Assembly (NCBI GenBank): GCA_034522495.1
Contig: JAXHLG010000002.1
Location: 496,001 to 560,000 of the forward strand
Origin: JAXHLG01 sp034522495
GTDB lineage: Bacteria; Patescibacteriota; Minisyncoccia; Moranbacterales; DUUL01
Length of the DNA stretch: 64,000 nucleotides
Direction: 5' to 3'
The position numbers and the translations under genes are program-made. Under the pieces are notes generated by a model. That model did no database searches. It saw nothing but the letters and a program-made list of their open reading frames with translations, and was not told the origin of the DNA. This document shows positions 48,893-57,826 of this stretch, piece by piece; positions within the stretch are counted from its first letter, which is position 1, and each line of letters begins with the position of its first letter.

Positions 48893-50152
48893 ATGAAAAT
48901 AAAAAACATCAAAGCCAGAGAAATCCTCGATTCCAGGGGAGAGCCAACCGTGGAAGCGCTAGTTCGGCTAGAAAGTGGTGCGGAAGGCAAATCTTCTGTT
49001 CCCTCGGGAGCCTCCACTGGCAGCCATGAGGCGCTCGAGCTAAGAGACAACGATCCAAAGCGCTACCAAGGCAAAGGCGTTAGCAAGGTGTGCAAAAATA
49101 TCGAAGAAAAAATTTTTCCGGCAATAAAAGATATTTCAGCTTTGGAGCAAAAAAAGATAGACCAAATAATGATTGACTTGGACGGAACAGAGAATAAATC
49201 CGAACTTGGAGCAAACGCGATACTGGCGGTTTCCATGGCTGTTTGCAAGGCGGCGGCGGGCGCCAAAGGAGAAAATTTGTGGAGTTATATAAAAAAAACT
49301 TATTCTTTCAAAGAGCTTTCCGATTACGGCCTCCCCGTGCCCATGATGAATGTAATAAACGGAGGCAAGCATGCAGACAGCGGGCTGGATATTCAAGAGT
49401 TCATGGTGGTTCCCTCCGGGATCAAAACCTTTTCAGAGCGGATACGCGCCGGGTCGGAGATTTATCATGAATTAAAAAAACGCTTGATCGAGAATGATTA
49501 TCGAGTTTCAATCGGCGATGAAGGAGGCTTTGCTCCCAAGTTGGAGAGTAACAAGGAGGCTCTGAAAATTATTAAAGAGACTATTGAAAATAAATACGGT
49601 CTCGAGGCTGTTCATACGGGCATTGACGCTGCTGCCAGCGAGTTTTATGACAAGGAAACGGAGACTTACGGCCTCAAGCTCGACGGGGTCTCCCTGGATA
49701 GTAAAAACCTGCAAGCAATGTACGAAGAGTGGGTGGAAAATTTTAAAATGGAAGTTATTGAAGACCCGTTAAGCGAGTTCGATTGGAAGGGCTGGAGTAA
49801 TTTTAACGAGGAAAATTCCGAGAAAATATCAATTATAGGCGATGATTTGCTGGTTACAAATAAAAATTTAATTGAAGAAGCCGTTGAACGCAACGCCTGT
49901 AATGCTGTTTTAATCAAAGTAAATCAAATTGGCAGCCTATCTGAAACCATAGAAGCTATAAAACTAGCCCAAAAAAACAATATGAAAATCGCGGTTTCCC
50001 ATCGAAGCGGAGAAACCGCGGATGATTTTATAGCCGACTTGGCAGTCGCTTCCAATGCGGATTATGTCAAATTCGGGGCTCCGGCAAGGGGGGAAAGAGT
50101 TTGCAAATACAACCGTATAATGGAGATTGAAAAGTTTGAATATAAAAATTAG
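48893..50152 (+). CDS. eno: Enolase
   Basis: 419 residues. It begins MKIKNIKAREILDSRGEPTVEA, with the enolase N-terminal loop SVPSGASTGSHEALELRD. The barrel carries VINGGKHADSGLDIQEFMVVP, SIGDEGGFAPKL (catalytic Glu), IGIDAAASEFYD-type HTGIDAAASEFYD, EDPLSEFDWKGWSNF, IIGDDLLVTNKNLIEEA, LIKVNQIGSLSETIEAI (catalytic Lys) and MKIAVSHRSGETADDFIADLAVA. All key residues appear present. It interconverts 2-phosphoglycerate and phosphoenolpyruvate in glycolysis. The next gene is phosphoglycerate mutase, the previous step. Confidence 0.97.
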   Translation: MKIKNIKAREILDSRGEPTVEALVRLESGAEGKSSVPSGASTGSHEALELRDNDPKRYQGKGVSKVCKNIEEKIFPAIKDISALEQKKIDQIMIDLDGTENKSELGANAILAVSMAVCKAAAGAKGENLWSYIKKTYSFKELSDYGLPVPMMNVINGGKHADSGLDIQEFMVVPSGIKTFSERIRAGSEIYHELKKRLIENDYRVSIGDEGGFAPKLESNKEALKIIKETIENKYGLEAVHTGIDAAASEFYDKETETYGLKLDGVSLDSKNLQAMYEEWVENFKMEVIEDPLSEFDWKGWSNFNEENSEKISIIGDDLLVTNKNLIEEAVERNACNAVLIKVNQIGSLSETIEAIKLAQKNNMKIAVSHRSGETADDFIADLAVASNADYVKFGAPARGERVCKYNRIMEIEKFEYKN

Positions 50153-50162
50153 CCGATCCTCA

Positions 50163-51737
50163 ATGAAAAAAATAAAAGCAAGACCCGGAGTATTAGTTGT
50201 TTTAGACGGGTGGGGCATTGGAAAAAAAGATAAAGAAATTAATGCGATTGAAGCTGCAAAAACGCCTTTTTTTGACAAGGTTTTCAAAAAATTTCCTTCC
50301 ACGCAATTGGATGCAACCGGTGAAGCTGTGGGATTGGAAAAGAATCAGATGAGCGGATCGGAGGCGGGTCATCTCAATATTGGAGCCGGGAGGGTGGTTG
50401 ATCAAGATGTTAGAATAATTTTAGAGGAAATAAGCAGCGGAAGCTTCTTTTATAACCCCGCTTTTTTATCAACAATCAACAAAGTAAAACAACGCGGCAC
50501 AAATATTCACCTGATGGGTCTTATGGGAAACAGCGATAGCCCGCACAGCCATCCGGATATTTTCTTTGCGTTGCTGATTTTACTCAAAAAGCACGGATTG
50601 GAAAATAGAGTTTATTTGCATTTGTTCACCGACGGAAGAGATTCTTATCCCAAAAGCGCTAAAGAACATTGGCATAAATGGAAAAAGGGGATTGAGAGAA
50701 TCGGAGCGGGAGAGCTTGCGTCTGTTTGCGGAAGATTTTATGCCATGGATAGGATCAAGAAATGGGAAAGGCTTGAGCAGGCTTATAACGCGTTAGTCGA
50801 AGGCGAGGGGCACCAAGCGGATGATTTCGAAGAAGCCATTGACAAACAATACAAGAGGGGATTGACTGACGAATATATCGAACCAATTATTTTCAAAAAG
50901 AGCGGCAAGGCGAGTCCCAGGATAAACCACGGCGACGGTGTCATCTTTTTTAATTTCAGATCAGACAGAGCCAGGCAGTTCAGCAAATTATTCGTGGGCC
51001 GCCAGGGTCCCGACGCCAGATTTTTTCAAGATGATGTAAAGAAATTAAAAAATTTGGCTTTTGTGGCCTTATCTAATTTTGGACCTGACTTGGAACTTAC
51101 GACGGCCTATTTTAATCCGCCCGTTAAGAATACTTTGCCGGTTTCATTGTCTAACCTTAGACAATTGTATATAGCCGAGACTGAAAAATTCGCCCACATA
51201 ACTTATTTCATAAACGGCGGCTATTCCGATTCGGTAGGCGGGGAAGAAAGGGTAATGATCAATTCTCCGGAACTTAAATCTTACGCAAACAAGCCGGAAA
51301 TGGCAGCTTACGAAGTGGCGGATGTTGTCGTTAAAAATTTAAAAGCCGGCGCTTACGATTTTTATGCCATCAACTTTGCCAATGCAGACATGCTTGGCCA
51401 CACAGGGGATTTTCAAGCAACCAAAAAAGGTGTCGAGGCAGTGGACAAACAGCTCAAAAAAATATATAAAGAAGTCAAACGCAAAAAAGGCTTTTTATTG
51501 ATAACTGCCGATCATGGAAATGCCGACCAAATGTTGAGTGATGACAAAAAAAGATCGTTTACTTTTCATACGAAAAATCCCGTGCCCTTGATTCTGGCTT
51601 CTCCGGAAAAAGAGCTGAAAAAAATAAAATTTGCCTCAAAAGGCAAATTGGCCAGTGTCGCGCCTACTCTCTTGAATCTTTTAGGCGCAAAAAAACCCAG
51701 GCAAATGAAAGAAGAAAGCCTTATCAAAAAGCATTAA
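50163..51737 (+). CDS. gpmI: 2,3-bisphosphoglycerate-independent phosphoglycerate mutase
   Basis: 524 residues, taken from the ATG at 50163; an upstream ATG at 50127 lies inside eno. The N-terminal metal site is VLVVLDGWGIGKKD, with the catalytic serine in SGSEAGHLNIGAGRVVDQD. The middle domain has SPHSHPDIFFALL, LHLFTDGRDSYPKSAKEH, GRFYAMDRIKKWERLEQAYNALVEGEG and IFFNFRSDRARQF. The C-terminal site has ANADMLGHTGDFQATKKGVEAVDKQL and LLITADHGNADQM. It converts 3- to 2-phosphoglycerate with Mn2+ and feeds enolase directly; the two genes are 10 nt apart. Confidence 0.95.
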   Translation: MKKIKARPGVLVVLDGWGIGKKDKEINAIEAAKTPFFDKVFKKFPSTQLDATGEAVGLEKNQMSGSEAGHLNIGAGRVVDQDVRIILEEISSGSFFYNPAFLSTINKVKQRGTNIHLMGLMGNSDSPHSHPDIFFALLILLKKHGLENRVYLHLFTDGRDSYPKSAKEHWHKWKKGIERIGAGELASVCGRFYAMDRIKKWERLEQAYNALVEGEGHQADDFEEAIDKQYKRGLTDEYIEPIIFKKSGKASPRINHGDGVIFFNFRSDRARQFSKLFVGRQGPDARFFQDDVKKLKNLAFVALSNFGPDLELTTAYFNPPVKNTLPVSLSNLRQLYIAETEKFAHITYFINGGYSDSVGGEERVMINSPELKSYANKPEMAAYEVADVVVKNLKAGAYDFYAINFANADMLGHTGDFQATKKGVEAVDKQLKKIYKEVKRKKGFLLITADHGNADQMLSDDKKRSFTFHTKNPVPLILASPEKELKKIKFASKGKLASVAPTLLNLLGAKKPRQMKEESLIKKH

Positions 51738-51746
51738 CCGCCGATT

Positions 51747-52619
51747 TTACTCATCGGAATCTTTTATTGCTTCTTGAGATTCGGCAGCATCTTTGCTTGC
51801 TTCATTGCTGACTTCTTGCTTTTTAAGTTTATGTAAATTTTCGCCGTAATAATAGACGGAATAAATATTCATATCAAACAGCCTTACCGCCGCTTGGAAG
51901 CTTCTTCCCGGATCCTCGTCGACCACGATTATTTCCCTCAGGGGCAGTTCGCTCTTCCGACGCTCCAGTTCTTCCAAAGGGATATTGACGGCTCCTTTTA
52001 TGTGGCTTTCATTGAATTCAAAGGGTTTTCTTACGTCCAAAAAAATTATATTGTCATTGCTGCTTGTCATTTCCAAAACCTCTTCTTTGGTTAATTCGCT
52101 TACCTTGGCTCTGTCGGTGGTGGAATTGTAATTGCCGGAAGAAATTACCGGGAATCCTCCTTTCATATACGCACTCAATCCTCCCTCTAAGCATCTTGTT
52201 TCGAATCCATTGGTAATCAGCTGCCTGGCAACCTCCAGCCCTTTCTCCGAAGGAATCAACTCTACAACAATTACTGTTTGGTCTTTCTCCAGGGAGTCTG
52301 ACTTTAGGCGGCTATTTTCATAAGGCGCGTTTATGGAAGACTCGATGTGGTAATTTTGATAATTTTTCTCAGGGCGTATGTCCAGCAAAATATAATTTTT
52401 GTTGCGGATGGCTTTCTCCGCTTCTGCCGGGGTGGCTAGCATAACCTCGGTTTTTTTTGAGTTATTGCTTTCTTCGCTGGCCGCATTTTTATTTTGGCTC
52501 GAAGCCCCCTCTTTCTCTTCAGAGGGATTAACTAGGTAGTAAACGCTGATAATTAAACCAAAAACGACTGCAATAAAGAAAAAAAATAAGGACGGATTTT
52601 TTATTTTAATTTTTTTCAT
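51747..52619 (-). CDS. Membrane-anchored tandem rhodanese-domain protein without catalytic cysteines
   Basis: 290 residues from the ATG at 52619 (a TTG four codons earlier is also in frame). One N-terminal transmembrane helix (SLFFFFIAVVFGLIISVYYLV) is followed by two rhodanese-like domains. The first has ILLDIRPEKNYQNYHIESSINAPYEN and CLEGGLSAYMKGGFPV; the second has IIFLDVRKPFEFNESHIKGAVNIPLEEL. The active-site loops read VVELIPSEKG and VVDEDPGRS, where active enzymes have Cys. Both domains are therefore predicted to be inactive as sulfurtransferases and may bind a partner instead. The protein likely faces outward. Confidence 0.82.
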   Translation of the reverse strand: MKKIKIKNPSLFFFFIAVVFGLIISVYYLVNPSEEKEGASSQNKNAASEESNNSKKTEVMLATPAEAEKAIRNKNYILLDIRPEKNYQNYHIESSINAPYENSRLKSDSLEKDQTVIVVELIPSEKGLEVARQLITNGFETRCLEGGLSAYMKGGFPVISSGNYNSTTDRAKVSELTKEEVLEMTSSNDNIIFLDVRKPFEFNESHIKGAVNIPLEELERRKSELPLREIIVVDEDPGRSFQAAVRLFDMNIYSVYYYGENLHKLKKQEVSNEASKDAAESQEAIKDSDE

Positions 52620-52666
52620 TTTCAATTCCAAAAAATTATTATTAAGCGGTTCAAAATCTTCCCGGT

Positions 52667-52803
52667 TAATTTATCGTATAAAAATTTCAAAAAATCCCAT
52701 ACTCCGCTGATTTTACGCGGATTGCAACCCCGTAAAACTACTTCGTAGCAACGGGGCAAGCGCATATTTATGCGGGACAACAAATGTGCGAAGCTTAATT
52801 TAT
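52667..52803 (+). repeat. Dispersed structured repeat family A, copy 6
   Basis: TTTATCGTATAAAAATTTCAAAAAATCCCATACTCC...GTGCGAAGCTTAATTTA. The first hairpin is partly degraded (TATAAAAA for TATAGGAA). The next 107 bp up to fmt hold only a weak inverted repeat. Confidence 0.88.
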
Positions 52804-52910
52804 TTGCGGCATACTGCCGAACAAACTAAAACAGAATTTCGCAAAAAAGCAAATCTTGTTTTACTCCGCCTTGCAAAAAATGCAAAAGCGCAATTTTAAT
52901 TGCGCCAATG

Positions 52911-53870
52911 TCACTTAAGGCGGCTACCCACAAAATCCGGATAACCGTTCAGGAAGTTTTGAATATTCATTGATTTCTTGCCTTCTATTTGAATTTCCAG
53001 CGGGCAAACAGCCCCCTTGCCTGTTTGGATGCACACTTTCCCATCATCATCTTTGTAAACTTCTCCGGGCTCCTTGTTTTTGCTTTTATTTTCTTCCTTA
53101 TAAAAAATTTCCCAAAAAATTATTTTTTTGCTAAATTGTCCTTTTTGCCAATAACAATAAATACTGGGCCATCCGTAAAAGGCTCTATATTTGTTGAATA
53201 TTTCCTCAGCGTCGCAAGACCATATGACTTTTCCGTCGCTTTTGGTGATCAACCTTGTGAGAGTAACTTTTTCTTCGTCTTGTTCTTTCGCTTTTAATTC
53301 TCTGTTTATATATTCTTCTGTCTTTTGAACGAAGCGCCGGCTTGCCAGATCGATAAGTTTTTTTTCCAGGACCGGGTAGATATCATCTTGATCTATTTTT
53401 TGCTCTTCCTGATAATAAACCGGCCCGGCGTCCACCTTGGATGTCATTTGCATAAAGGATACTCCCGTTTTGGATAAATTTTGCCAAAGAGCTGTCTGGA
53501 TGGGCGAAGGTCCTCTTAATCCGGGAAGGAGGGAGGGGTGTATATTAACGCAGCCCAGTTTCGGCAATTCAAGTATTTTCTCGGGGACAATGATCCCGAA
53601 GGAGCATACGATTATCAAGTCGGGTTTAAGATTTTTTATTTTGCCTAAATCCTCATCTTTAATGGAATCCAGCTCCATGGTCTTGAGATTTTTGCTGTCG
53701 GCAAAATTTTTAACTGTTGTCGGCTTAAGCTGTTTTTTCCGGCCGGCCGGCTTAGCTGTTTGAGTGATTACCAGTTCAATATTCAAGCCTTCCTGAACCA
53801 GATGTCTAAGCACTTCCTTGGAAAAAAAAGACGTTCCCATGAAGACTGTTTTGATATCCTTGATTTTCAT
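52911..53870 (-). CDS. fmt: Methionyl-tRNA formyltransferase
   Basis: 319 residues. The N-terminal formyltransferase domain has VFMGTSFFSKEVL, the core NIHPSLLPGLRGPSPIQ with the Asn and His of the active site, and SFMQMTSKVDAGPVYYQ with the catalytic Asp. The C-terminal OB-like tRNA-binding domain starts near residue 205 (TLTRLITKSDGKVIWSCDAEEIFNKYRAFYGWPSIY). It formylates initiator Met-tRNA from 10-formyl-THF. Peptide deformylase, which removes the formyl group, lies just upstream in the same direction. Confidence 0.95.
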   Translation of the reverse strand: MKIKDIKTVFMGTSFFSKEVLRHLVQEGLNIELVITQTAKPAGRKKQLKPTTVKNFADSKNLKTMELDSIKDEDLGKIKNLKPDLIIVCSFGIIVPEKILELPKLGCVNIHPSLLPGLRGPSPIQTALWQNLSKTGVSFMQMTSKVDAGPVYYQEEQKIDQDDIYPVLEKKLIDLASRRFVQKTEEYINRELKAKEQDEEKVTLTRLITKSDGKVIWSCDAEEIFNKYRAFYGWPSIYCYWQKGQFSKKIIFWEIFYKEENKSKNKEPGEVYKDDDGKVCIQTGKGAVCPLEIQIEGKKSMNIQNFLNGYPDFVGSRLK

Positions 53871-53954
53871 TTTGATTTTATTAGGAGTTATGCAATTCTA
53901 TTCTGCTCTGGCGCTTAAACAAATACAACAAAGCTTGAAACAACAAAGCCGGGT

Positions 53955-54416
53955 TTAAAAAACTTCTCTTGAGGAATTGGCTTCTTCCACCCTGTCGACA
54001 ATTAAAGTTCCGTCCAAATGGTCAATTTCGTGTTGAATAGCGCGGGCGAGCAGCCCTTTGGCTCGAATAATCTGCTTTTTGCCGTTGATGTCGCAAGCTT
54101 TAATTTTTATTCTTTTGGCTCTTTCGATCGGCATGTACTTGCCCGGAAAGGAAAGGCAGCCCTCCTCCATCAAGACTTTTTCGCTGGAAGCGCTTTTTAT
54201 TTCCGGGTTGATGAGAATAATAAGCTCATTTTCGATTTCGATAACGCATAAGCGCAAGTTTTTCCCCACTTGAGGCGCAGCCAAGCCCAAACCATTATTG
54301 GAGCGAAGCGTTTTAGTCATATCCAAAATGAGCTGTTTAATTTCAACAGAGGTGGGATCTTGGATTTCTTTGTTTTCCTCTCTCAGAGTGGGATCCGGGT
54401 ATTTTATTATGTTCAT
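53955..54416 (-). CDS. def: Peptide deformylase
   Basis: 153 residues with the three deformylase motifs: GLGLAAPQVG, EEGCLSFPG with the metal-binding Cys, and QHEIDHLDG with the two metal-binding His and the catalytic Glu. It removes the N-formyl group from new proteins. It starts 9 nt after priA and is followed 84 bp later by fmt, a functionally coupled gene. Length is normal. Confidence 0.96.
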   Translation of the reverse strand: MNIIKYPDPTLREENKEIQDPTSVEIKQLILDMTKTLRSNNGLGLAAPQVGKNLRLCVIEIENELIILINPEIKSASSEKVLMEEGCLSFPGKYMPIERAKRIKIKACDINGKKQIIRAKGLLARAIQHEIDHLDGTLIVDRVEEANSSREVF

Positions 54417-54425
54417 GCGATGCTT

Positions 54426-56423
54426 TTAAAAAATTTTATCCGGGTTCGGATCAATTCTCCAGCTGTCTGATATTTTTGATAAATATTTACCCGCTTCGCT
54501 TTTCTTGGGTATGGGCCGCTTTGATTTGATTAATATATTTTTAATTTTTCTTTGCCGGAGGAAAGGCATTGTGCCGTCATACGGCTCAGAAACATCCAAG
54601 CTGCTTTGCCGGGAGGCAATTTCCTTAAGTTTATTATACACCATCCGAGCTTCTTTTTCAACTTTTTCTTTCTTTCCGTTGCTGTATGAAAGTTTGTAGA
54701 TTTCTCGAAAAGGAGGGTAAGATAAAACCTTTCTTTTTTCCAACTCTTCCAGCGCAAAAGGCTTCCATTCCCATTCCAGCAAATGTTTTAGCAGCTTATT
54801 TTCCGGATTGTAGGTTTGAATTATTACGTTTCCATCCGGCGGGTTCTTTGAGTTTTCAAGGCGGGGACGGTTGATTCTGCCAGCGAGCTGGAATAATCCT
54901 CCCAGCCACCTCTCATCAAAACGAAAATCGACCGCGCCGGCCCAGTTATCCGCATTAATAACTCCCGCCATGTCAACTTGCTTGATATCAAAACCTTTCG
55001 CCACTGCCTGCGTTCCCACCAGGAAATCCAGCTTTCCCCGCGAAAGGCTTTCATAGATTTTACTTCCGGCGCCCTTTTTCTGTAGAGCGTCTCTGTCAAC
55101 TGTCGCAACTCGCGCTTGCGGAAAAAGGTCATTCAGTTCTCTGGCCACAGATTCCGTGCCAAAGCCGGCGCTTATCAAACGGAAACTCTTGCATGACGGG
55201 CAGCGTGCAAGAGAAGATAGTTTGTAGCTACAGTGCAAGCATCGATAGGAATCCGCCGCGCTTATCAAGCCGGCCTGACAGTTGGGGCATTTCAGCCTTG
55301 TTCTGCAATCGCTGCAAATAACCGCCCTGCTTTTTCCCCTATTCGGAACCATCAAAATGCTAGTTTTTTTTCGCTCGAGAGATTTATTGAAGGCTTCAAT
55401 TATTCTTTTGGAGAAAGTAAAGCCTTTTTTCTTGTTTTCAAACTTATTGAATTCCTTTCTTAAATCAACAATTTCTATGTTTGGTTTTTCAGTTTTGATA
55501 CCTTTCTTTTGCAGCCTGGGAAGCTCAAGCAGCTGAATTTTTTCGCTAGAAGCTTTGTGGAAAGTCTCCATGGAGGGAGTGGCCGAGCAGTAAACCAAAT
55601 CGGCGCCATAGAGCTTGACAAGTTCCGACGCGGCCCATCCGGCATGGTAATGCGGGACTTGATCCCACTGCTTGTGAGAAGCGTCTTGTTCTTCTTCCAG
55701 GGCGATAAAACCCAAATTTTTGAAAGGATAAAAAACGCCTATCTTAGTAGAAATTAGTATATTTATTTGTCCGGATTTAATGCCGCGCCAAATAGAAGTT
55801 TTTTCCGAAGGGTTCATTTCCGAGTGCAAATGGACTGCATTATATTGGTTGAAGCGCTTTTTGTAGCGCTCAATTTCTTGATGGGATAAAAATATTTCCG
55901 GCAGTATTATCAAGCCTTGCTTGCCTGTTTTCAGTTTTTCTTCCAGCGATGCCATCAGTACTTCCGTTTTTCCGGAGGAGGCCGGCCCGAAGAGCAAGTG
56001 CTCCTTGTAGTCTTCCTTGTTTATTTTTTCCACGGCCTCTTTTTGTTTTCCAGTCAGCACTACCTTATCGCCTTTATGGAGCTCCGGTTTTTGTTTATTG
56101 CCGAATTTTATTTTTTTCTTGGTGAAATTCGGGAAGAAAAATTTTAAAACCACTCCCAGGGGCGCAAAAAAGTAATCACTCATTTTTTCGGCCAGTTTAA
56201 GCTGCTTTCCGGGCAGAGCTTCTTTTTGTATAAGCTCCAAAACTTCCTTAGTCGGAAAGGGCGGCTTGCCGGCCTTTGTATAAATCACGCCTTTGATTTT
56301 TTTGTTTTTGAAATCAATAAAAACCAAGTCTCCCCTGGCTAGCTCTTCTTTTGACTTGTAAGTGAAGCATGGCTTGCCGGCCACGTGTATTCTAATAAGG
56401 GGAATTACTTGATAATAATGCAT
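54426..56423 (-). CDS. priA: Primosomal protein N' (PriA helicase), altered motifs
   Basis: 665 residues, somewhat shorter than E. coli PriA (732). N-terminal DNA-binding region, Walker A in LLFGPASSGKTEVLM, a Walker B that reads FIALEEEQDASHKQ where PriA normally has DEEH, and the zinc-binding pairs CSDCRTRLKCPNCQ...CLHCSYK...CPSC. The late helicase motifs read FLVGTQAVAKGFDIKQVDMAGVINAD and FQLAGRINR, where AGRAGR is usual. PriA reloads the replisome at stalled forks. The substituted Walker B and last motif suggest reduced ATPase or helicase activity; the structure is otherwise intact. Confidence 0.88.
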   Translation of the reverse strand: MHYYQVIPLIRIHVAGKPCFTYKSKEELARGDLVFIDFKNKKIKGVIYTKAGKPPFPTKEVLELIQKEALPGKQLKLAEKMSDYFFAPLGVVLKFFFPNFTKKKIKFGNKQKPELHKGDKVVLTGKQKEAVEKINKEDYKEHLLFGPASSGKTEVLMASLEEKLKTGKQGLIILPEIFLSHQEIERYKKRFNQYNAVHLHSEMNPSEKTSIWRGIKSGQINILISTKIGVFYPFKNLGFIALEEEQDASHKQWDQVPHYHAGWAASELVKLYGADLVYCSATPSMETFHKASSEKIQLLELPRLQKKGIKTEKPNIEIVDLRKEFNKFENKKKGFTFSKRIIEAFNKSLERKKTSILMVPNRGKSRAVICSDCRTRLKCPNCQAGLISAADSYRCLHCSYKLSSLARCPSCKSFRLISAGFGTESVARELNDLFPQARVATVDRDALQKKGAGSKIYESLSRGKLDFLVGTQAVAKGFDIKQVDMAGVINADNWAGAVDFRFDERWLGGLFQLAGRINRPRLENSKNPPDGNVIIQTYNPENKLLKHLLEWEWKPFALEELEKRKVLSYPPFREIYKLSYSNGKKEKVEKEARMVYNKLKEIASRQSSLDVSEPYDGTMPFLRQRKIKNILIKSKRPIPKKSEAGKYLSKISDSWRIDPNPDKIF

Positions 56424-56432
56424 AAAAAAGAA

Positions 56433-57230
56433 TTATTTTATTTTCCACTTGCCGACTAAATAGCCCGATCCGAGAGGGGCCTCGTATGAGAATTGATGGA
56501 AATCGCTTTTGGTGTCGCTAATCAGGCCGGCCGCCATTACGATTGATTTGAAACCAACCTCGCCAGCTTCTTTGCATAAATCCAAATTGATATTTAAAAG
56601 GCCGGAAACGTCTCCTTTTTTAAGCAACGCGGCAATTGACTGATCGAATTTGACTCCGTATGGAGAATAGCCGGCAGGAGAATTTTCCGAAATTCGCTGG
56701 GAAAGGTCTCCGCAGGCCAAAAAAGCGACGTTTTCTTCCAACTCATTGAAAATCTTTTTTAGCTCCCTTCCAAGATCATAATGAGTCTTCAAGTCTAAAG
56801 AAGTGAAGGTTAAAGAAATAATTTTTGGTTTCTTCTTCAATTTTTCATAAAGAAAGGAAAGCGGAACCAAGGAGCCGTAATCAATTTCTTCTTCCTGCAC
56901 CGCCTCAATAGGAAAATTTATAGATCGGAGTCTTTTGAGAATCTTTCTGGCAAGCTCATAATTGCCTTGGAATGAATACTCCTCATCATCCAGCAGGCCG
57001 AACTTGGAAAAACTTCCTTTCAGATTCTTTTCCAGATTTATGGTAAATTTGTCATACCTCATTGGCCCCCGCGGAGAAACCAAAAAAACGGTTTCCGGCT
57101 GGTACTTGGCCAAGTCATTGCCCAAATCCTCGACAGCCTTTATTGTCTTTTTTGCCAAGGTGCGATGCTTCCCGGCGACGCTGGAAACTATTGCCGGAGA
57201 AAAGGTCGTAATGCCAATAAAATTCAGCAT
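56433..57230 (-). CDS. LigB-superfamily (AmmeMemoRadiSam B-like) protein
   Basis: 265 residues with the class III extradiol-dioxygenase-like fold: SPAIVSSVAGKHRTLAKKTIKAVEDL, VFLVSPRGPMRYDKFTI, IDYGSLVPLSFLYEKLKKKPKIISLTF and FLACGDLSQRI. This subfamily occurs with AMMECR1 and Memo proteins in the AmmeMemoRadiSam set, whose function is unknown. It leads the priA-def-fmt run with a 9-nt gap to priA. In true dioxygenases the metal is held by His residues; here the first motif has Pro-Arg-Gly in the usual H-P region, so dioxygenase activity is unlikely. Confidence 0.72.
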   Translation of the reverse strand: MLNFIGITTFSPAIVSSVAGKHRTLAKKTIKAVEDLGNDLAKYQPETVFLVSPRGPMRYDKFTINLEKNLKGSFSKFGLLDDEEYSFQGNYELARKILKRLRSINFPIEAVQEEEIDYGSLVPLSFLYEKLKKKPKIISLTFTSLDLKTHYDLGRELKKIFNELEENVAFLACGDLSQRISENSPAGYSPYGVKFDQSIAALLKKGDVSGLLNINLDLCKEAGEVGFKSIVMAAGLISDTKSDFHQFSYEAPLGSGYLVGKWKIK

Positions 57231-57256
57231 GATTTTGCCGGTTAATGCTTATCCTA

Positions 57257-57425
57257 GAAACCACAGAAGAATTGATTATTTTGAAAATTTTGTCATTCTG
57301 ATGAAAATCAGAATCTCTTTACAAAGCCCTTTTTGGTAATTATTAGATTTTGAATCCCGCCAGAGGCGGACAAGTCCGTCAAAGCCGGGTAAACAAGTTC
57401 GGAATGACATTCTTCAGTGGTTTTC
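57257..57425 (+). repeat. MITE-like repeat family 1, copy 3
   Basis: 169 bp from GAAACCACAGAAGAATTGAT to ATTCTTCAGTGGTTTTC, with one mismatch and one extra T in the terminal repeats. Same orientation as the copy at 2686. It lies 26 bp upstream of the LigB-like gene start. Confidence 0.88.
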
Positions 57426-57483
57426 CTCCTTTTGTATTATTTTATATGATAGCCCAACTATTTACAACAGTACGAAGTAATTA

Positions 57484-57639
57484 GAGCCTGCTCCGCATTG
57501 CGGGGCAAATAAGGTAAAATATTTATATTTTTAAAGCGGTGGGAAAAATTATTTTGCCTTATTTGTGAGATTTTAGTTAAAATAATTTTTTCCCGCAAAA
57601 CGGGAGCAGCAGATTTTTTTCAAAAATCAGCAGCCCCTA
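57484..57639 (-). repeat. Dispersed repeat family B, inverted copy
   Basis: Reads AGCCTGCTCCGCATTGCGGGGC... to GCAGCCCCTAA, the reverse complement of the element at 9204. An inner segment CGCGCC...AATTTCGG is deleted relative to that copy. Confidence 0.82.
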
Positions 57640-57716
57640 ATTATGAAAGATGGGAAGCGATGTCCAGGCAATTTTGCCAGGAAAAACAAAAAATTGGAAA
57701 ACGATTTTACATTCTC

Positions 57717-57744
57717 TTGACATTATTTTTGCAAGTTTTAAAAT
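57717..57744 (+). promoter_or_regulatory. Candidate promoter of nrdR, with possible NrdR-box-like sites downstream
   Basis: TTGACA at 57717 and TAAAAT at 57739 with a 16-bp spacer, about 80 bp before the nrdR ATG. Downstream lie two ATATAGTA motifs (57749 and 57785), each similar to half of the NrdR box, but neither forms a full match, so autoregulation is only suggested. Confidence 0.5.
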
Positions 57745-57826
57745 AAAAATATAGTAGTGTCGTAATATAGCAATAGACTACAAGATATAGTATTTTTTAT
57801 ATCTAAGCAACATTTAAAAAAGATTC

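Noticed and set aside
57745..57795. Full NrdR boxes upstream of nrdR
   Set aside because: Only half-matches (ATATAGTA) are seen and the spacing of about 36 bp is not that of typical paired boxes; kept only as a note on the promoter entry.
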